From Urophycis tenuis (lineage: Eukaryota > Chordata > Actinopteri > Gadiformes > Phycidae): DNA of 64,000 nt. Shown one piece after another: positions 1 through 11,626 of the stretch. Below the pieces are notes generated by a model. The model did not search any database. It was not told the DNA's origin and was given only the letters and a program-made list of their open reading frames with translations. The stretch spans positions 319,366 through 383,365 of the forward strand of contig JAXIVH010000007.1 in assembly GCA_036785325.1 (NCBI GenBank), in the 5' to 3' direction. A program made the position numbers and the translations under genes. Within the stretch, counting starts at the first letter, position 1. Every line of letters starts with the position of its first letter.

Positions 1-1636
1 TGCCGGTTCGAGCCCCCCCCCCCCCCCCCCCCCCCCCGGCCACTGTCTCTCCGGGAGGCGCGGGCGGTGTGAACGCACGCCCAGTGGCGCGGCGGCGGTG
101 TCCCTCGTAACCCCGGACAACGGCGCGGCCGCGACCCGACAGGCTGGACTCTGGGTTTTGCCGCGGCGCTAAATGCGACTCCTAAGTGTCCCATAAGTGG
201 AGAAGTGTTGATTTTTGGGGCCGTAGGATGAGATAATGGGTGGCGCCTGAGTGGCCTGCAGAGAGATTTATGGCGGGGGTTAAATAGCTGGATGCTGTCA
301 AGAGGGGGGCCCCAGGGTTCCACTTCACTGGGAGATTGTTTCAGTTTTTTTTTCCTTCAGTTTTTGGGAATTATTTGAGAAAATATGTTTCACCATTCGT
401 TTTACTGTGCAGAATGAAAACAATATCTTGACATCAGACATGTCTTGATCTCATGTCGTACTGAATGAAAGGATTTTATTTGATTGCAGATAGCTAACAA
501 ACGGGTTGCTTTCCCTGAATATACGACATGTTTGATAAGCAACTTGGTGTCTTATTAATAAGGATACTGGCAGATGCCATACTGGTCTCCCACCTCTACA
601 CTGTGGCTGATGCCAGTGCATTATTAGTATTGCTGCATCACTAATGAACGAACGAGAAAGAATACGCAAATCGTGTCTCCATATTTGATAAGGTGGAAAC
701 GTTCTCTCTGCAATTTTCTCCCAAGTAGTTAATAACTGCAATCATATTTTAGCCCGCGATCATTTGACTGAGGAAGAGTGAGGTATTTTTTGTCTCGTAG
801 TTTGCAATGGAATAAGTGAGTTGAATTGAAGGCTCTGATCTCCTCAAAGTGGACCCCATTATTACGATGGTTTTTATTTCTGACTGACATAATTGTGCAA
901 TCACAGTCTCGCAGGTGCACTACACACACGCGCACACACACGCACACACACACACGCACGCACGCACACACACAATGATTATATCTTTCTTGTGCTCCTA
1001 TTTTGTCTTTTCTTCCTTGAAGAAGGCTGCTGACATGATGACATGGTGTCTGAAAGTAGAGTGTAAACACCTGAGGGGTCTGTAGGAAAAATAAACTCAG
1101 GGAGAACAACAAAGTTGTGTTCATTATTTGGCTTAAACGATATTCAAAAAAGATGCTTTTATGTCCTTGCTTGATGCCTGACCCAGCAAACCAGCCAGGC
1201 TGCGGGTTCTGTTTTGTTTTCATGGCGCCTCAGCTAATAAACACGACAGACATTTTTCAGACACTTCAATGGAAGACCAACGTTAGCAGAAATAATCAGG
1301 CTCCTCATCATTACATAACGTACAACAACGTCACTGTTTTGTTTTTGTTGTTTTCAACTTTTTTCTCTCCACTTTTTCCTACTTGGAAATGGTATGCATG
1401 TACATGCATTTGAAGACATTTAAAGCTAGGGTAGAAAATTTATTCTAGAAGCATTTTTTCGTTCGGATGCGTTCAAAATCTGTCCGACTCTGGCCGGCCT
1501 CTCCCCAGCTGCCTACTCCAGCTTTAACACGTCCATTTCACTCACATTGTAACGCGCTTTACTAAATCTTTAACTTTCATAAAAAACAAGACATTTCATG
1601 GCGACGTTTCCTTTCTCTTTTCTTTCATCCCTCCAG
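1..1636. other. pbx1: pbx1 intron, left edge of window
   Basis: No coding exon is visible here. The upstream PBC-domain exons that should precede the exon at 1637 are not in this stretch, so it is read as intron. It holds a run of 25 C (13-37) and an imperfect CA tract (about 919-973). The acceptor CTCCAG at its end leads into the first recognisable exon. Confidence 0.7.
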
Positions 1637-1881
1637 TGCTCAGTATCCGTGGCGCCCAGGAGGAGGAGCCGCCGGATGCCCAGCTGATGCGACTCGACAA
1701 CATGCTGCTGGCGGAGGGCGTGTCCGGGCCGGAGAAGGGAGGCGGGTCCGCCGCCGCCGCCGCAGCCGCCGCCGCCGCGGGGGGCGTGGGCGCCGACAAC
1801 TCGGCGGAGCACTCGGACTACCGGGCCAAGCTCTCCCAGATCAGACAGATCTACCACACGGAGCTGGAGAAATACGAACAG
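1637..1881 (+). CDS. pbx1: pbx1 exon 3: PBC domain with poly-alanine
   Basis: 245 nt, entered with two bases completing a Val codon and ending in phase 0 at donor GTGCGT. It encodes LSIRGAQEEEP, MRLDNMLLAEGV, an Ala10 run, then DYRAKLSQIRQIYHTELEKY, a hallmark of PBX PBC domains that contact MEIS/PREP partners. The GCC-rich alanine codons make it locally very GC-rich. Confidence 0.94.
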
Positions 1882-2839
1882 GTGCGTGACGCCGCGGCCC
1901 GCAGAACCCGCGTCCTCCGTGCGGTTCTCATCACGGGAATAACGCCGATCTTTATTGGAAGATGTCAAATGTCAACGAATAGCGCTAGGCATGAAAAAGG
2001 CTCTCAGTTTTTCTCTTATTCTTTATTCATTACACGGCTGATCTTAAAAGGGCCTCTACTTAAAGGGCCACACACTCGACGACAAGTTTCTCTTGTGTCG
2101 CAAACGTACACAGCGATATGCCCTCATATTGATCTTTTTCGTATCGATGGCTGATTTGGAAGCACCTCCTCTGCACAGACGCGGCTTTGTGGAGGGTAGG
2201 GGTGCGGTTAGTAGATAAAGGTGGGGGGGGGGGGGGCGTGGGTCGGGGGGGTCGGGGGGTGGTGGTGGGGTCTTGTGAGTTGATAGAGGCTCTGTGGTTT
2301 AGACCTTGTGCCAGCGAAATATCGGCGCTCCTAAAAGTCTCCTTGAGCCAGACGTTGATTCAGTAGCCCGCTCCTGAATGTCGGCTGCTCCCCGACGCCG
2401 CTGTCAGGGAGCTGGGGCCCTGCACTCCATTCCCCGCCAAGCTTCCAGAATGACGATTCTTAAATAGCAGCTTCCCACTGTAAGCAGCCATTGTTGTTTT
2501 CACGCTCGCCGGAGTGGCACGCGGGCTTTGTTTAACATCTTGTCATCCCCACTGATGTCAGAGGCATTGTGGGTGTGTTATCTTCTCCCAGCAAAGCTAG
2601 TCATCGCTAACTGTCACGTTGGAACACACACCTGAGCATTTCGGTGTCACCGCACATCCGTGCGCTGCGCGAGTGTAAGAGTGAGTGAGTAGTGTGTGAC
2701 ATGAGCGTGTGTGTGTGTGTGTGTGTGGGTGCGCACGTGTGCGTGTGTGTGTGTGTGTATTTGGGTTTGCGTGCATTTGTGAATGTGTGTGTGTGTGTCT
2801 TAAGGTTTGTGAGCATGTGTGTGTGTGTCTGTGTGTGTA

Positions 2840-2911
<72 letters not shown>

Positions 2912-3910
2912 TGTTTGTGTGTCTGTGTGTGTGTGAGCGCGTGTGTGTCTGTGTGTGTGTGTGTGTGTGTGTGCGTGCAGGTGCGTGTGTGGAAGCAGAA
3001 CGTCTGTTCCCGCCATCATTTTAACTGACGTAACCGTAGTGGTGACAAGCGACAGACACCTTGAGTCTGAATGCAGTCATATCCAGTGACTGATTCAGAG
3101 ACGGAGTGGGGGGGGGGGGGGGGGGGGGGGGGATGGAGAGGGAGAGAGAGGGAGAGACTGAATGATGGAGTGAAAGACAGAAAAAGAGAGAGAAATAGCA
3201 TGAGAAAAAAAAAAACACTTTAATGTGAAGGGGATTGAAAGCCTCCTGTCATTTAATATTTTCCTTCACTTGTCAGATTTTCTCTTCCATTGAAGGAACA
3301 CCACTTCAATAGTCAGCCGACGCGCCGTCTTGTTACCGCCGCCTCGTGACACGAGTGCCATTTTGTTTGGCGTGAGCATGGCGCCGCCCCGCAGCCGGGA
3401 TCATTGTTATCTCTTCCGGTGTGATGGCGCTGCCTACCCGCAACGCCGCGGACACTCACCGCAACGGCTGCCTACAAAATGTCTCCTTTTGGAAGACACG
3501 CTCTCTCCATTTGAGAATTCGAGCTTCCACACCTCCCCCGCCTCCCCCGCCTCCCCCCCCCTGGTTCTCACAGCCTGAGAGAAGGCTGTAGCCGTAGAGG
3601 AGCCCTCCTGTGGTTAGGGGCCGTTGATGAATGCCTCTCTGTGTGTGTGTGTGCCTGCGTGCTTGTGTGTGTGTGTGTGTCTGTGTGCATCTCGCTGTCG
3701 ACTCAGGCGTGCAACGAGTTCACCACCCATGTGATGAACCTGCTGCGGGAGCAGTCCCGCACGCGGCCCATCTCGCCCAAGGAGATCGAGCGCATGGTGG
3801 GCATCATCCACCGCAAGTTCAGCTCCATCCAGATGCAGCTGAAGCAGAGCACCCTGCGAGGCCGTCATGATCCTGCGCTCCCGCTTCCTGGACGCCAGGT
3901 ACGTGTGTTG

Positions 3911-3946
<36 letters not shown>

Positions 3947-4077
3947 TGTGTGATTAGTGTTTGTTTGTGTGTCATTTTTTCGTATTGCGTGACTTGTACA
4001 CACTATTGAGGAGTTATTCTGTTTTTTTTGCGTCGTGTGGTATTTGTGTTCTGTATAGTCTTCAATGTCATCAATGT

Positions 4078-4128
<51 letters not shown>

Positions 4129-4921
4129 CGTGCCATTCTGATGGTTAAAGAACATTGTTATGGCTTATTGATCTATCTTGTTATTTTATGGCTTTCCTGT
4201 GTTGCTTCATCAAATACACTTTGTGTTCCCTTTATGTCTTCCATCTCATTCTGTCTCCTTGATGTGTGTGTTTGTTTGAAGTGTGCAGAGCCGCGTCTGC
4301 GGTTTTTGTCATTTTCGCCCCCCCCCCAAAAAAAACCCTGCTGTTGTTTCACACTTTTTGCTTTTGCGTAATTCTGCTTCTGTCCTCTTTTTGTTGGCTG
4401 TTTTATTTCTTTCTGTTCTTTTCCTGGCCGTCCCACAGCCTGCCGTTCTCTTTCCTCCCGTGGCTCGACGTACTCTAATCACATAATTATCACATAATTA
4501 TATTTTAGTTCAGCTTTATAATAATTATGCCTATTTTGATTTCCCTGATGCTTTATGGCTCTTTGTGTGGCTTGGCGAAAGCACGTTGTTTCTCTACGCC
4601 TTTATTTCTCGTTCATTCTTCGTTTTCTTTTTCTAGTGAAGTGGTTTTGACATACCCAGTGACATGATTGTTTTATTTTTAAAAACTCTTTGTCTCATAA
4701 CATGCTGTTGGTGTTAAACCAAATCAGAACTGGAATTAAAATGAAGGAATATAAGCAGTGTCCTCGTGTCTCCTCCGCAGACGAAAGCGGAGGAACTTCA
4801 ACAAGCAGGCGACGGAGATCCTGAACGAGTACTTCTACTCCCACCTCAGTAACCCCTACCCCAGTGAGGAGGCCAAGGAGGAGCTGGCCAAGAAGTGTGC
4901 AATCACAGTCTCACAGGTGCC

Positions 4922-5017
<96 letters not shown>

Positions 5018-5035
5018 CACACAGTCTCACAGGTG

Positions 5036-5077
<42 letters not shown>

Positions 5078-6704
5078 ACAGTCCACAGGTACACTACACA
5101 CAACACACACACAGTCTCACAGGTACACTACACACAAGACACACACACATAGTCTCACAGGTACACTACTCACAACACACACACACACACACACACACAC
5201 AATCTCACATGAACAATATACACAACACACACATACACAGTCTCACAGGTACACTACACACAAGACGCATACATACATCCTGTAGCTCCTACTCTATAGA
5301 AAAGAATAGAATAACAAAGCATGGCTCTTTTTGCTTTTAGAATTCATTCATTGTAGCCACAAACTACACACATGACACAGTCACGCCAGTACCGCAAGCT
5401 ACACACACACCACAGCATGCTCAGGGATGACAAGATCCACAGGGTTTTGGTCTTGGGGAAACGGTCTTGGGGTCTGGGTCTAGGGCCAGGGGGGTTGGTG
5501 CGGCCCCGCCCCTACCACCACCACCACCACCACCACCCCCACCCCTACCACCACCCCTACCAACACCACCCCACCACCACCCCTACCACCACCCCTACCA
5601 CCACCACCCCACCACCACCCCCTACCACCACCCCTACCACCACCACCCCACCACCACCCCTACCACCACCACCCCTACCACCACCCCTACCACCACCACC
5701 CCCACCATCCCTACAACCACCACCCCCACCACCACCACCCCTACCACCACCACAAACACCACCATAACACATCCGGTTTGAATGCTTGCAATAGCCTGCA
5801 TTTCATCCCATTGAGTTCACTAAGTGGAAAAGTACCTCCTCGGGGACACTCAACCCCCTTTGTCTCAGGCCTCTCCCGCACCGTTCCTCCCACGCGTCTC
5901 AGCTTTCGTCTTTTCACTGCGTCGATTGTGACGCGCTTCACCTGAAACGCCGTGTTCGGAACTGTTGTGTCGCAGGTGTCCAACTGGTTCGGCAACAAGA
6001 GAATTCGATACAAGAAAAACATCGGCAAGTTCCAGGAGGAGGCCAACATGTACGCCGCCAAGACCGCCGTCAGCGCCACCATGTGTCGAGCCAGGCCAAC
6101 TCCCCTTCCACCCCCAACTCAGCAGGTGAGCCCCGTCAGCCGCCAGCATTTAGGACGGCGTCCCCGGGCAGCCATTTTGGATGATGATTCCATGTCCAAG
6201 AGTTTTTTTTTTTTTTTTTTTTGGCTGGACGTCAATGATATGGCCGGCGCGTATCCAAATGATCTGCTGTAACGGACACGCAGCCATTAAGAGTGGCTTA
6301 AAATAGATGGGGTTAATGAGTCACTTTCAGGCCATCGCTGTACACATTTCGCGATTTCACAGAGCCACACGTCCGCACAAACGCAGCGGTATTGATTTTT
6401 CTGAAAATAAGCACGGCGGTATCATCGCGCTGATCGTGTATGCAACGGTTCAGACCTCGGAGCCGGATGCACTGAAACAAAACCTTAAAAAAAACGTGAG
6501 CAGGAAATAGGTTAGATTGGGGGATCTGCATCCATATGTGTGTGGATCGGTGGGTTTACAGTTTGCTGTGTAAAAAAAAAAAAAAAATCAGGAAACTAAA
6601 ATATGGTTCTGGAGCCCAAACTAAAGGATAAAGAGTCTCTGGGGCGCGTTCTGTTCTGGCAGAACAGAACCGAATCTGGCACCCAACTTTCACTCGGCGG
6701 GCAT

Positions 6705-6761
<57 letters not shown>

Positions 6762-7443
6762 CTCCAAGCATCCTTCCCTCTCTGCTCCTGTCTCTCTCTG
6801 TCTCTGTATCTATTCATCCTCCTCGCCGCGATGACCTTTTGGTCTTTCAGCGGGTTCATTTGTCCGGCGTCCTGTCCGGTTGACCTTGTGCATGCCATTA
6901 AGAGGGCAAGCCGAGCCTTTCGTCATATAGACTCCTCTTGTTGTATTGGATTAGGACCGGCGGTCGAAATCAAGTTACGCCGTGGTCTCCTTACATCTGG
7001 GGAGGAAAAAGGACAAAGAGCATTCTTTTGGTCTTCCTGCCCATCAATTCGTCCTTCACTAATAACCTGCCGGTCGCAAGAAAACTTCCCCGGCAAAAAC
7101 AATTTGTGTCTCTTTTCTTAACTGGACTTTACAGGGTTTTAATCTGGTTAGGGTCCTTGTAATGGTTTTCCTTGTTGTGCCCTCTACACCTATTGTCTAA
7201 TGCCTTCCCTTACTAACCAACTTTTGCATGGTAATTTTAACTCCTTATTTCCTTCCCTCTTTCCTTTTCCTTTCTTCTGTGTTTCTACTATCTTTGTCCT
7301 ATCTCCTGTGTGTGTCTCTCTCTCTTTCTATCTCTCTCTGTCTCTCTCTCTTTCTATCTCTCTCTCTCTCTTTTTTTTTTTTCTCTCTCTCTCTGCCTCT
7401 CTCTTTTTCTCTCTCTCTCTATTTCTCTCTTTCTCTCCCCCTC

Positions 7444-7518
<75 letters not shown>

Positions 7519-9146
7519 CTCCCCCTCTCTCTCTCTCTCCCTCTCTCTCTCTCTCTCCCTCTCTCTCCCCTCGGTCTCTATACGTATTCTCAGGTTCTGC
7601 CGGCTCTTTTAACATGTCAAACTCCGGGGACTTGTTCATGAGTGTGCAGGCCCTCAATGGGGACTCTTACCAAGGGGGGCAGGTGGGGGCCAACATACAA
7701 TCCCAGGTAGGCACCTCTGCTACGGGCCTCCCTCGCCATCCCATCCCACCACAAAATGGCCGCCCGCCGTGCCGCCGTTCCTCCTGCAGATCCCCACAGT
7801 AAAAACAGTAGAGTCAGCCGGCGGTGATGCAGCCACACACTTATCCGTCGGACGGCCGTCACCACGGCGACGGGCGGCTCTTGACCTTGAGCCGGCGTGC
7901 CAGAGGTCACGCGCGGCCCGCGGGGCAGGGGGGGGGGGGGGGGGGAGGGGGGGCGCTGGCGTTAATGCGGAGGGCGTTGTCACACGCGCCAAATGAGGAA
8001 GACAGCCGCGGACAGTTTTGGAAACGATGCAACACTCATCAGGGAAACCTGACAAGTGTTCCCGTAGCCGTGGGCAGGCTCCGGCCCTCTGACCTTGACC
8101 TCGGACGGAGCCGCACACAGAAAGAGTTCTTTAGGTTGTTGCAACTCTTAGTTTGCCGCGTTGTTAGTGCCAGCACACTCCCCCCCCCGCCCCTCCCCCC
8201 ACCCCGGGGTGATGGTGGTGATTTGGTGGTCACACACTCGCCGTTGTTTTGTTTTTATCTCGAGTCCCTTCATCCTCATTTACAAATGGGCTCTTTGAAA
8301 AAAGCTCGAGGTCACTCATGAATATGCATGACGGCGGGGCGCGCTCTCTCTCTGTGAAGGAGAAGTCTCTGCTGGTTTGATACTCAAACCAGTGTTTCTG
8401 TCTCTTTAAGGTCGTTTGCTAAAGCGTTTTCAATCTCCACATGCTCTGATGCTTTCACCATTTCATGAAAAGTAACTCAATGGAATTTGCAATATCGGTC
8501 CGCTGCCGTCCCTACATCATTACCTTTTCAGAACATAAAAAAAACCCTGCGTATGAAACCATCTACGGAGGACTTAAGTTATGTTTTTTGGCCGAAAACG
8601 AATAGTAGAAATTAAAGTTCAAGTATGAAGGTGTTGAGATAGCGCTGCAGTGCGTGCTAACAAAAACAGTAATAATTTGCAATGGATGCCTCTTTGTCCT
8701 TTTCAATGTTTGTTATCGGGGTTGAAATAGTAGCCAATTTCGTTCGGTTTGTAACCTTCTTCTTATCTTTTTTTTTTTTTCCCTTCTGTTTACGATACCC
8801 TTTTACTATCACTGTGACCTTTCCATGGTGCACCACAGTCTGCGTCCCGAGCCCCATTGTTCTGACCGGGCTCCCCTCTTTGTCCCTGTGCACCCGCGTT
8901 CCAGGTGGATACTCTTCGCCATGTTATCAGCCAGACCGGAGGATACAGTGACAGTCTGGCAGCCAGCCAGATGTACAGTCCACAGGGCATCAACGTAAGA
9001 AACCTGTAAACAATCACTCCCCCGTTCCCACCTTGTCTCTGCCTTCTCTCCCTCCAACCCTCCCCCACCCTCCCCCGCACCCGCCACCACCACCACCCCC
9101 TCCCCCCCCCCCCCCCCCCCCCCCTCCGTCTTTAGCAATTATTTCT

Positions 9147-9193
<47 letters not shown>

Positions 9194-11626
9194 GAGGGCA
9201 GGGGGCTGGCTGGCTGGCTGGCGGGGTGATGGCACTTAGCAGACTTTTATGTGGGGGGGGGGGGGGGGGTTGGGTTGGGCTGATGTCCAAGCATTTACTC
9301 CCCCCCTCCTCCTCCCCCACTACCCCCCCCCCCCCCCCCCCCCCAGTCATGCCCAGGGTGGCAGGCAATGAGGCAGCGGCCATGCTGAGGGGCTGCTGGA
9401 CGCGCTCCGAGTCTGTCGCAGGACATTAGCGTTAGCATGGCACCTGCCTTCGACAAGAACAAGGACGCAGGTGTCAGCGACCTACCTGCGAGGTCCGCTG
9501 CCTGTCCGATCCCAAACGCGGCGCTGTGTCCGCTCTCCGCGGAAAAAAAAAAAGTTTACCCTTCTTTTTTTTTTTTCTTTCGACTCTTCGATTTTTTTAA
9601 TCAACGGTGTTTAATCGGCAGGCAAATTAATATGGGCTTCGTTTTTTTTTTTTTATGGCCTCGTTTTAGTTTTAGTGTTCTTTGTTTAGTCGCGTGCTTG
9701 TGTTTGTTCGTGGCCGGCCGGCGTGCGAGGCGAGACAGGCGGTACTCGGGGCGGCGTGGCGCTAGCATGCAGATGCACAGCGACAGGCAGCGCGGGCACA
9801 GAGCCGAATCAATACGACAGTTACAGACACGGAGGGGAGCGGGGCTTTGGGCTAGCAGTCCAAGCTCATTGGTCAGATCAGCCGTCCACACTCGCAGTGA
9901 CACTGACAGCCAGGCCTGTAACACCCCCCCCCCTCCCCTTTCCCCCAGCCCATCACCCTGCCTCCTTCCCTCTCGATGCTAACATCACATCATCTGCACA
10001 TTCACAGTCCTGACGACGGTGCCTTCCTGTGCAGTCAGGTCAATAACGTCACGAGGGCAAACGGGCTGCGTTGGGAAAAGGGAAGAAATAAATGTGCTGA
10101 ATTCAATTTCTGAATCGGTCGTTGAGTAATATATGATAGGTGCGGGATGTAGTTATGTCATACATTTGTTTAAATGATTTAGAATAGTAATCTATTCATG
10201 TTTGGAAAATAAAAATGAAATGATAGTTAGGGATCCTCAGTTGCTTTATCGGTGTCTCGCTGGGACTTATATATTGATGATATTCCTGCAAAGGCGAAAT
10301 CCAAAATTAATCTTGAAGGTTAAGAGGATGATTTTGACGTGATCACAATTAGAGACAAAAAAAAAATGCTTTCAAAAGACGACATTATAAAAGTGACTAT
10401 AGTGGGTTAGCGGCGTGCGCGGATAGACTAACAATTTAAAATTGTTGGTGTTTCAGACTCGTGGATGTAGTGCAGAGGGCTTTGTTATTTACCCAAACAA
10501 TATCCTGTGAGTCAGGCGAGTGCCCCCCCCCCCCTCCTCCCAAGCTGGAACAGAAATTACACCCCCTTAAATTGCCGGTGGGTGTTGCCAGGCCCGAAGA
10601 TTTGAAATGTTTCTTTTTTTTTTCGCCTCTGTCTCCTTTCTTCTTCCCCTCTCGCGGTTGTGAATAGGATGACAGATAGTCTTTATGTGAAATAACAGGC
10701 TTTGAAAATGAGAGGCTGCCAATGACCGTTTGAAGCATTCACTAATGGCACGGAAATTGCTATTAATGTCCCTAATGGTCCTCGGTCGACCTTCTTCCGT
10801 GATTAGAGACGGTTTCTATTTTACAAAGATGTATTTTCTTTCCCCAAAAGCCGGTGTAATAATTTACTATAATTGATTCTTTTATCATCCGCGGGGCACG
10901 CTGAGGGGTATATAAAAGGTCTGTGTAGCACCACGTCTGTTTAGCTGAAATTATGTCTGTCACTTTGGATGCTAGGTGGACAAAGAGTGAGCCAGATCCT
11001 TTTGGTTTATTTATTTATTTTCAGGAAGAATCGACAGCGACGAAGCGAGTCAGGTTTCTGCGGGGTTTATTTGTGTTGTGTTACTGGGGCCGGGGGGGTT
11101 GGGCGTCTGCTGGACATGAAACTGTGATTTTTTACCTTTTTTTTTTTTTTCCCTATTCAAATTCATGATCATGAATTTCCCATGATAATCAATCGTAACG
11201 TAATCAGAATGGTGTCCTTACTGACTTACTTTTTAAAGCCTTTCACGTCAGACTTATATATTTATATTTAAATTGATTTCGTTCTGAGTTCTTTAGTTTC
11301 TGAATTCTGGGTTCTGAGTTCGTCATGGTTAACAGTAGAAGGGTACTGTTAACATTCTGAGTTCTGGGTTCTGAGTTCGTCATGGTTAACAGTAGAAGGG
11401 TACTGTTAACGTTCTGAGTTCTGGGTTCCGAGTTCGTCGTGGTTAACAGTAGAAATGCACACATGGTTTTCGGCGGCATTACCATTCCTGCCATTCCTGT
11501 ACTTAACCGTTGTCATCCTTTCCTTCGTCGCAGGCGAACGGTGGCTGGCAAGATGCTCCCACCCCCTCGTCAGTGACATCACCCACAGAAGGACCCGGAA
11601 GCGTTCATTCGGACACCTCCAACTGA
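1637..11626 (+). CDS. pbx1: pbx1, TALE homeodomain transcription factor (3' seven exons)
   Basis: Coding exons: 1637-1881, 3707-3898, 4781-4916, 5976-6125, 7594-7706, 8905-8994, 11534-11626. They encode the second part of the PBC domain, a TALE homeodomain with the three-residue loop (LSNPYP), and a C-terminus ending HSDTSN. PBX proteins are nuclear DNA-binding partners of HOX and MEIS/PREP factors. PBX1 is preferred over PBX3 because of the alanine-rich spacer after GPEKGGG and the tail with VISQTGGYSD and ASQMYSPQGI, where PBX3 differs. Exons 4 and 6 each carry one apparent single-base indel that breaks the frame. All splice sites and the rest of the protein are intact, so this is not read as a pseudogene. 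The first two coding exons lie outside the window. Whether this is the teleost a or b copy cannot be told. Confidence 0.93.
3707..3898 (+). CDS. pbx1: pbx1 exon 4: end of PBC domain, frame-broken
   Basis: Starts phase 0 with ACNEFTTHVMNLLREQ and runs through RPISPKEIERMVGIIHRKF and QMQLKQST. It measures 192 nt, but the next exon needs phase 2, i.e. 191 nt. Reading AGC ACC TGC GAG restores the invariant CEAVMILRSRFLDAR, so one C in the run 3852-3854 is extra. Acceptor GACTCAG, donor GTACGT. Confidence 0.92.
4781..4916 (+). CDS. pbx1: pbx1 exon 5: first two helices of homeodomain
   Basis: 136 nt. Completes Arg across the junction, then RKRRNFNKQATEILNEYF, the TALE loop SNPYP and AKKCAITVSQ. 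Mammalian PBX1 has Gly where this has Ala in the KKC-x-ITVSQ segment. Donor is CAG|GTGCCC, directly followed by a CA satellite that repeats this junction. Confidence 0.95.
5976..6125 (+). CDS. pbx1: pbx1 exon 6: recognition helix and linker, frame-broken
   Basis: Begins VSNWFGNKRIRYKKNIG, the DNA-recognition helix 3, followed by KFQEEANMYAAKTAVSAT. The exon is 150 nt where phase 0 in and phase 1 out require 151. Family alignment expects ACC AAT GTG TCG, but the sequence reads ACCATGTGTCG, so one A is missing near 6081. Beyond that point the original frame resumes as SQANSPSTPNSAG. Donor GTGAGC. Confidence 0.93.
7594..7706 (+). CDS. pbx1: pbx1 exon 7, the alternatively skipped 113-nt exon
   Basis: Encodes GSAGSFNMSNSGDLF then SVQALNGDSYQGGQVGANIQ. 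At 113 nt it equals the mammalian PBX1 exon whose skipping converts the long PBX1a tail to the short PBX1b tail. The acceptor follows about 250 bp of CT-rich repeat. Phase 1 in, phase 0 out. Confidence 0.92.
8905..8994 (+). CDS. pbx1: pbx1 exon 8, read in two frames by splice isoforms
   Basis: In the long form it encodes VDTLRHVISQTGGYSDSLA to PQGIN (30 codons, phase 0 both ends). If exon 7 is skipped, the exon 6 phase-1 G joins here and gives GGYSSPCYQPDRRIQ with a stop at 8949-8951. This closely matches the mammalian PBX1b tail, so both frames appear to be under selection. Confidence 0.92.
11296..11455. repeat. 57-bp tandem repeat with internal hairpin
   Basis: Two full units and a partial third lie in the last pbx1 intron, just upstream of the terminal exon. 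Each full unit carries the perfect inverted repeat GTTAACAGTA / TACTGTTAAC separated by GAAGGG (11328-11353 and 11385-11410). The third copy at 11442 keeps only the left arm. Confidence 0.9.
11534..11626 (+). CDS. pbx1: pbx1 terminal coding exon
   Basis: Encodes ANGGWQDAPTPSSVTSP, TEGPGSVHSDTSN and TGA (11624-11626). This is the conserved long-isoform C-terminus. The phase-0 entry matches exon 8. Confidence 0.95.
   Translation, partial: ANGGWQDAPTPSSVTSPTEGPGSVHSDTSN

Noticed and set aside
5467..5781. Pro/Thr/His-rich ORF
   Set aside because: It is a CCACCACCCCTA minisatellite (5513-5765) in a pbx1 intron, read in frame by chance.
1637..8994. pbx1 as a pseudogene because of frame breaks
   Set aside because: Introns, splice sites, exon sizes and both alternative tails are conserved. 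Single-base indels are better explained by consensus error.
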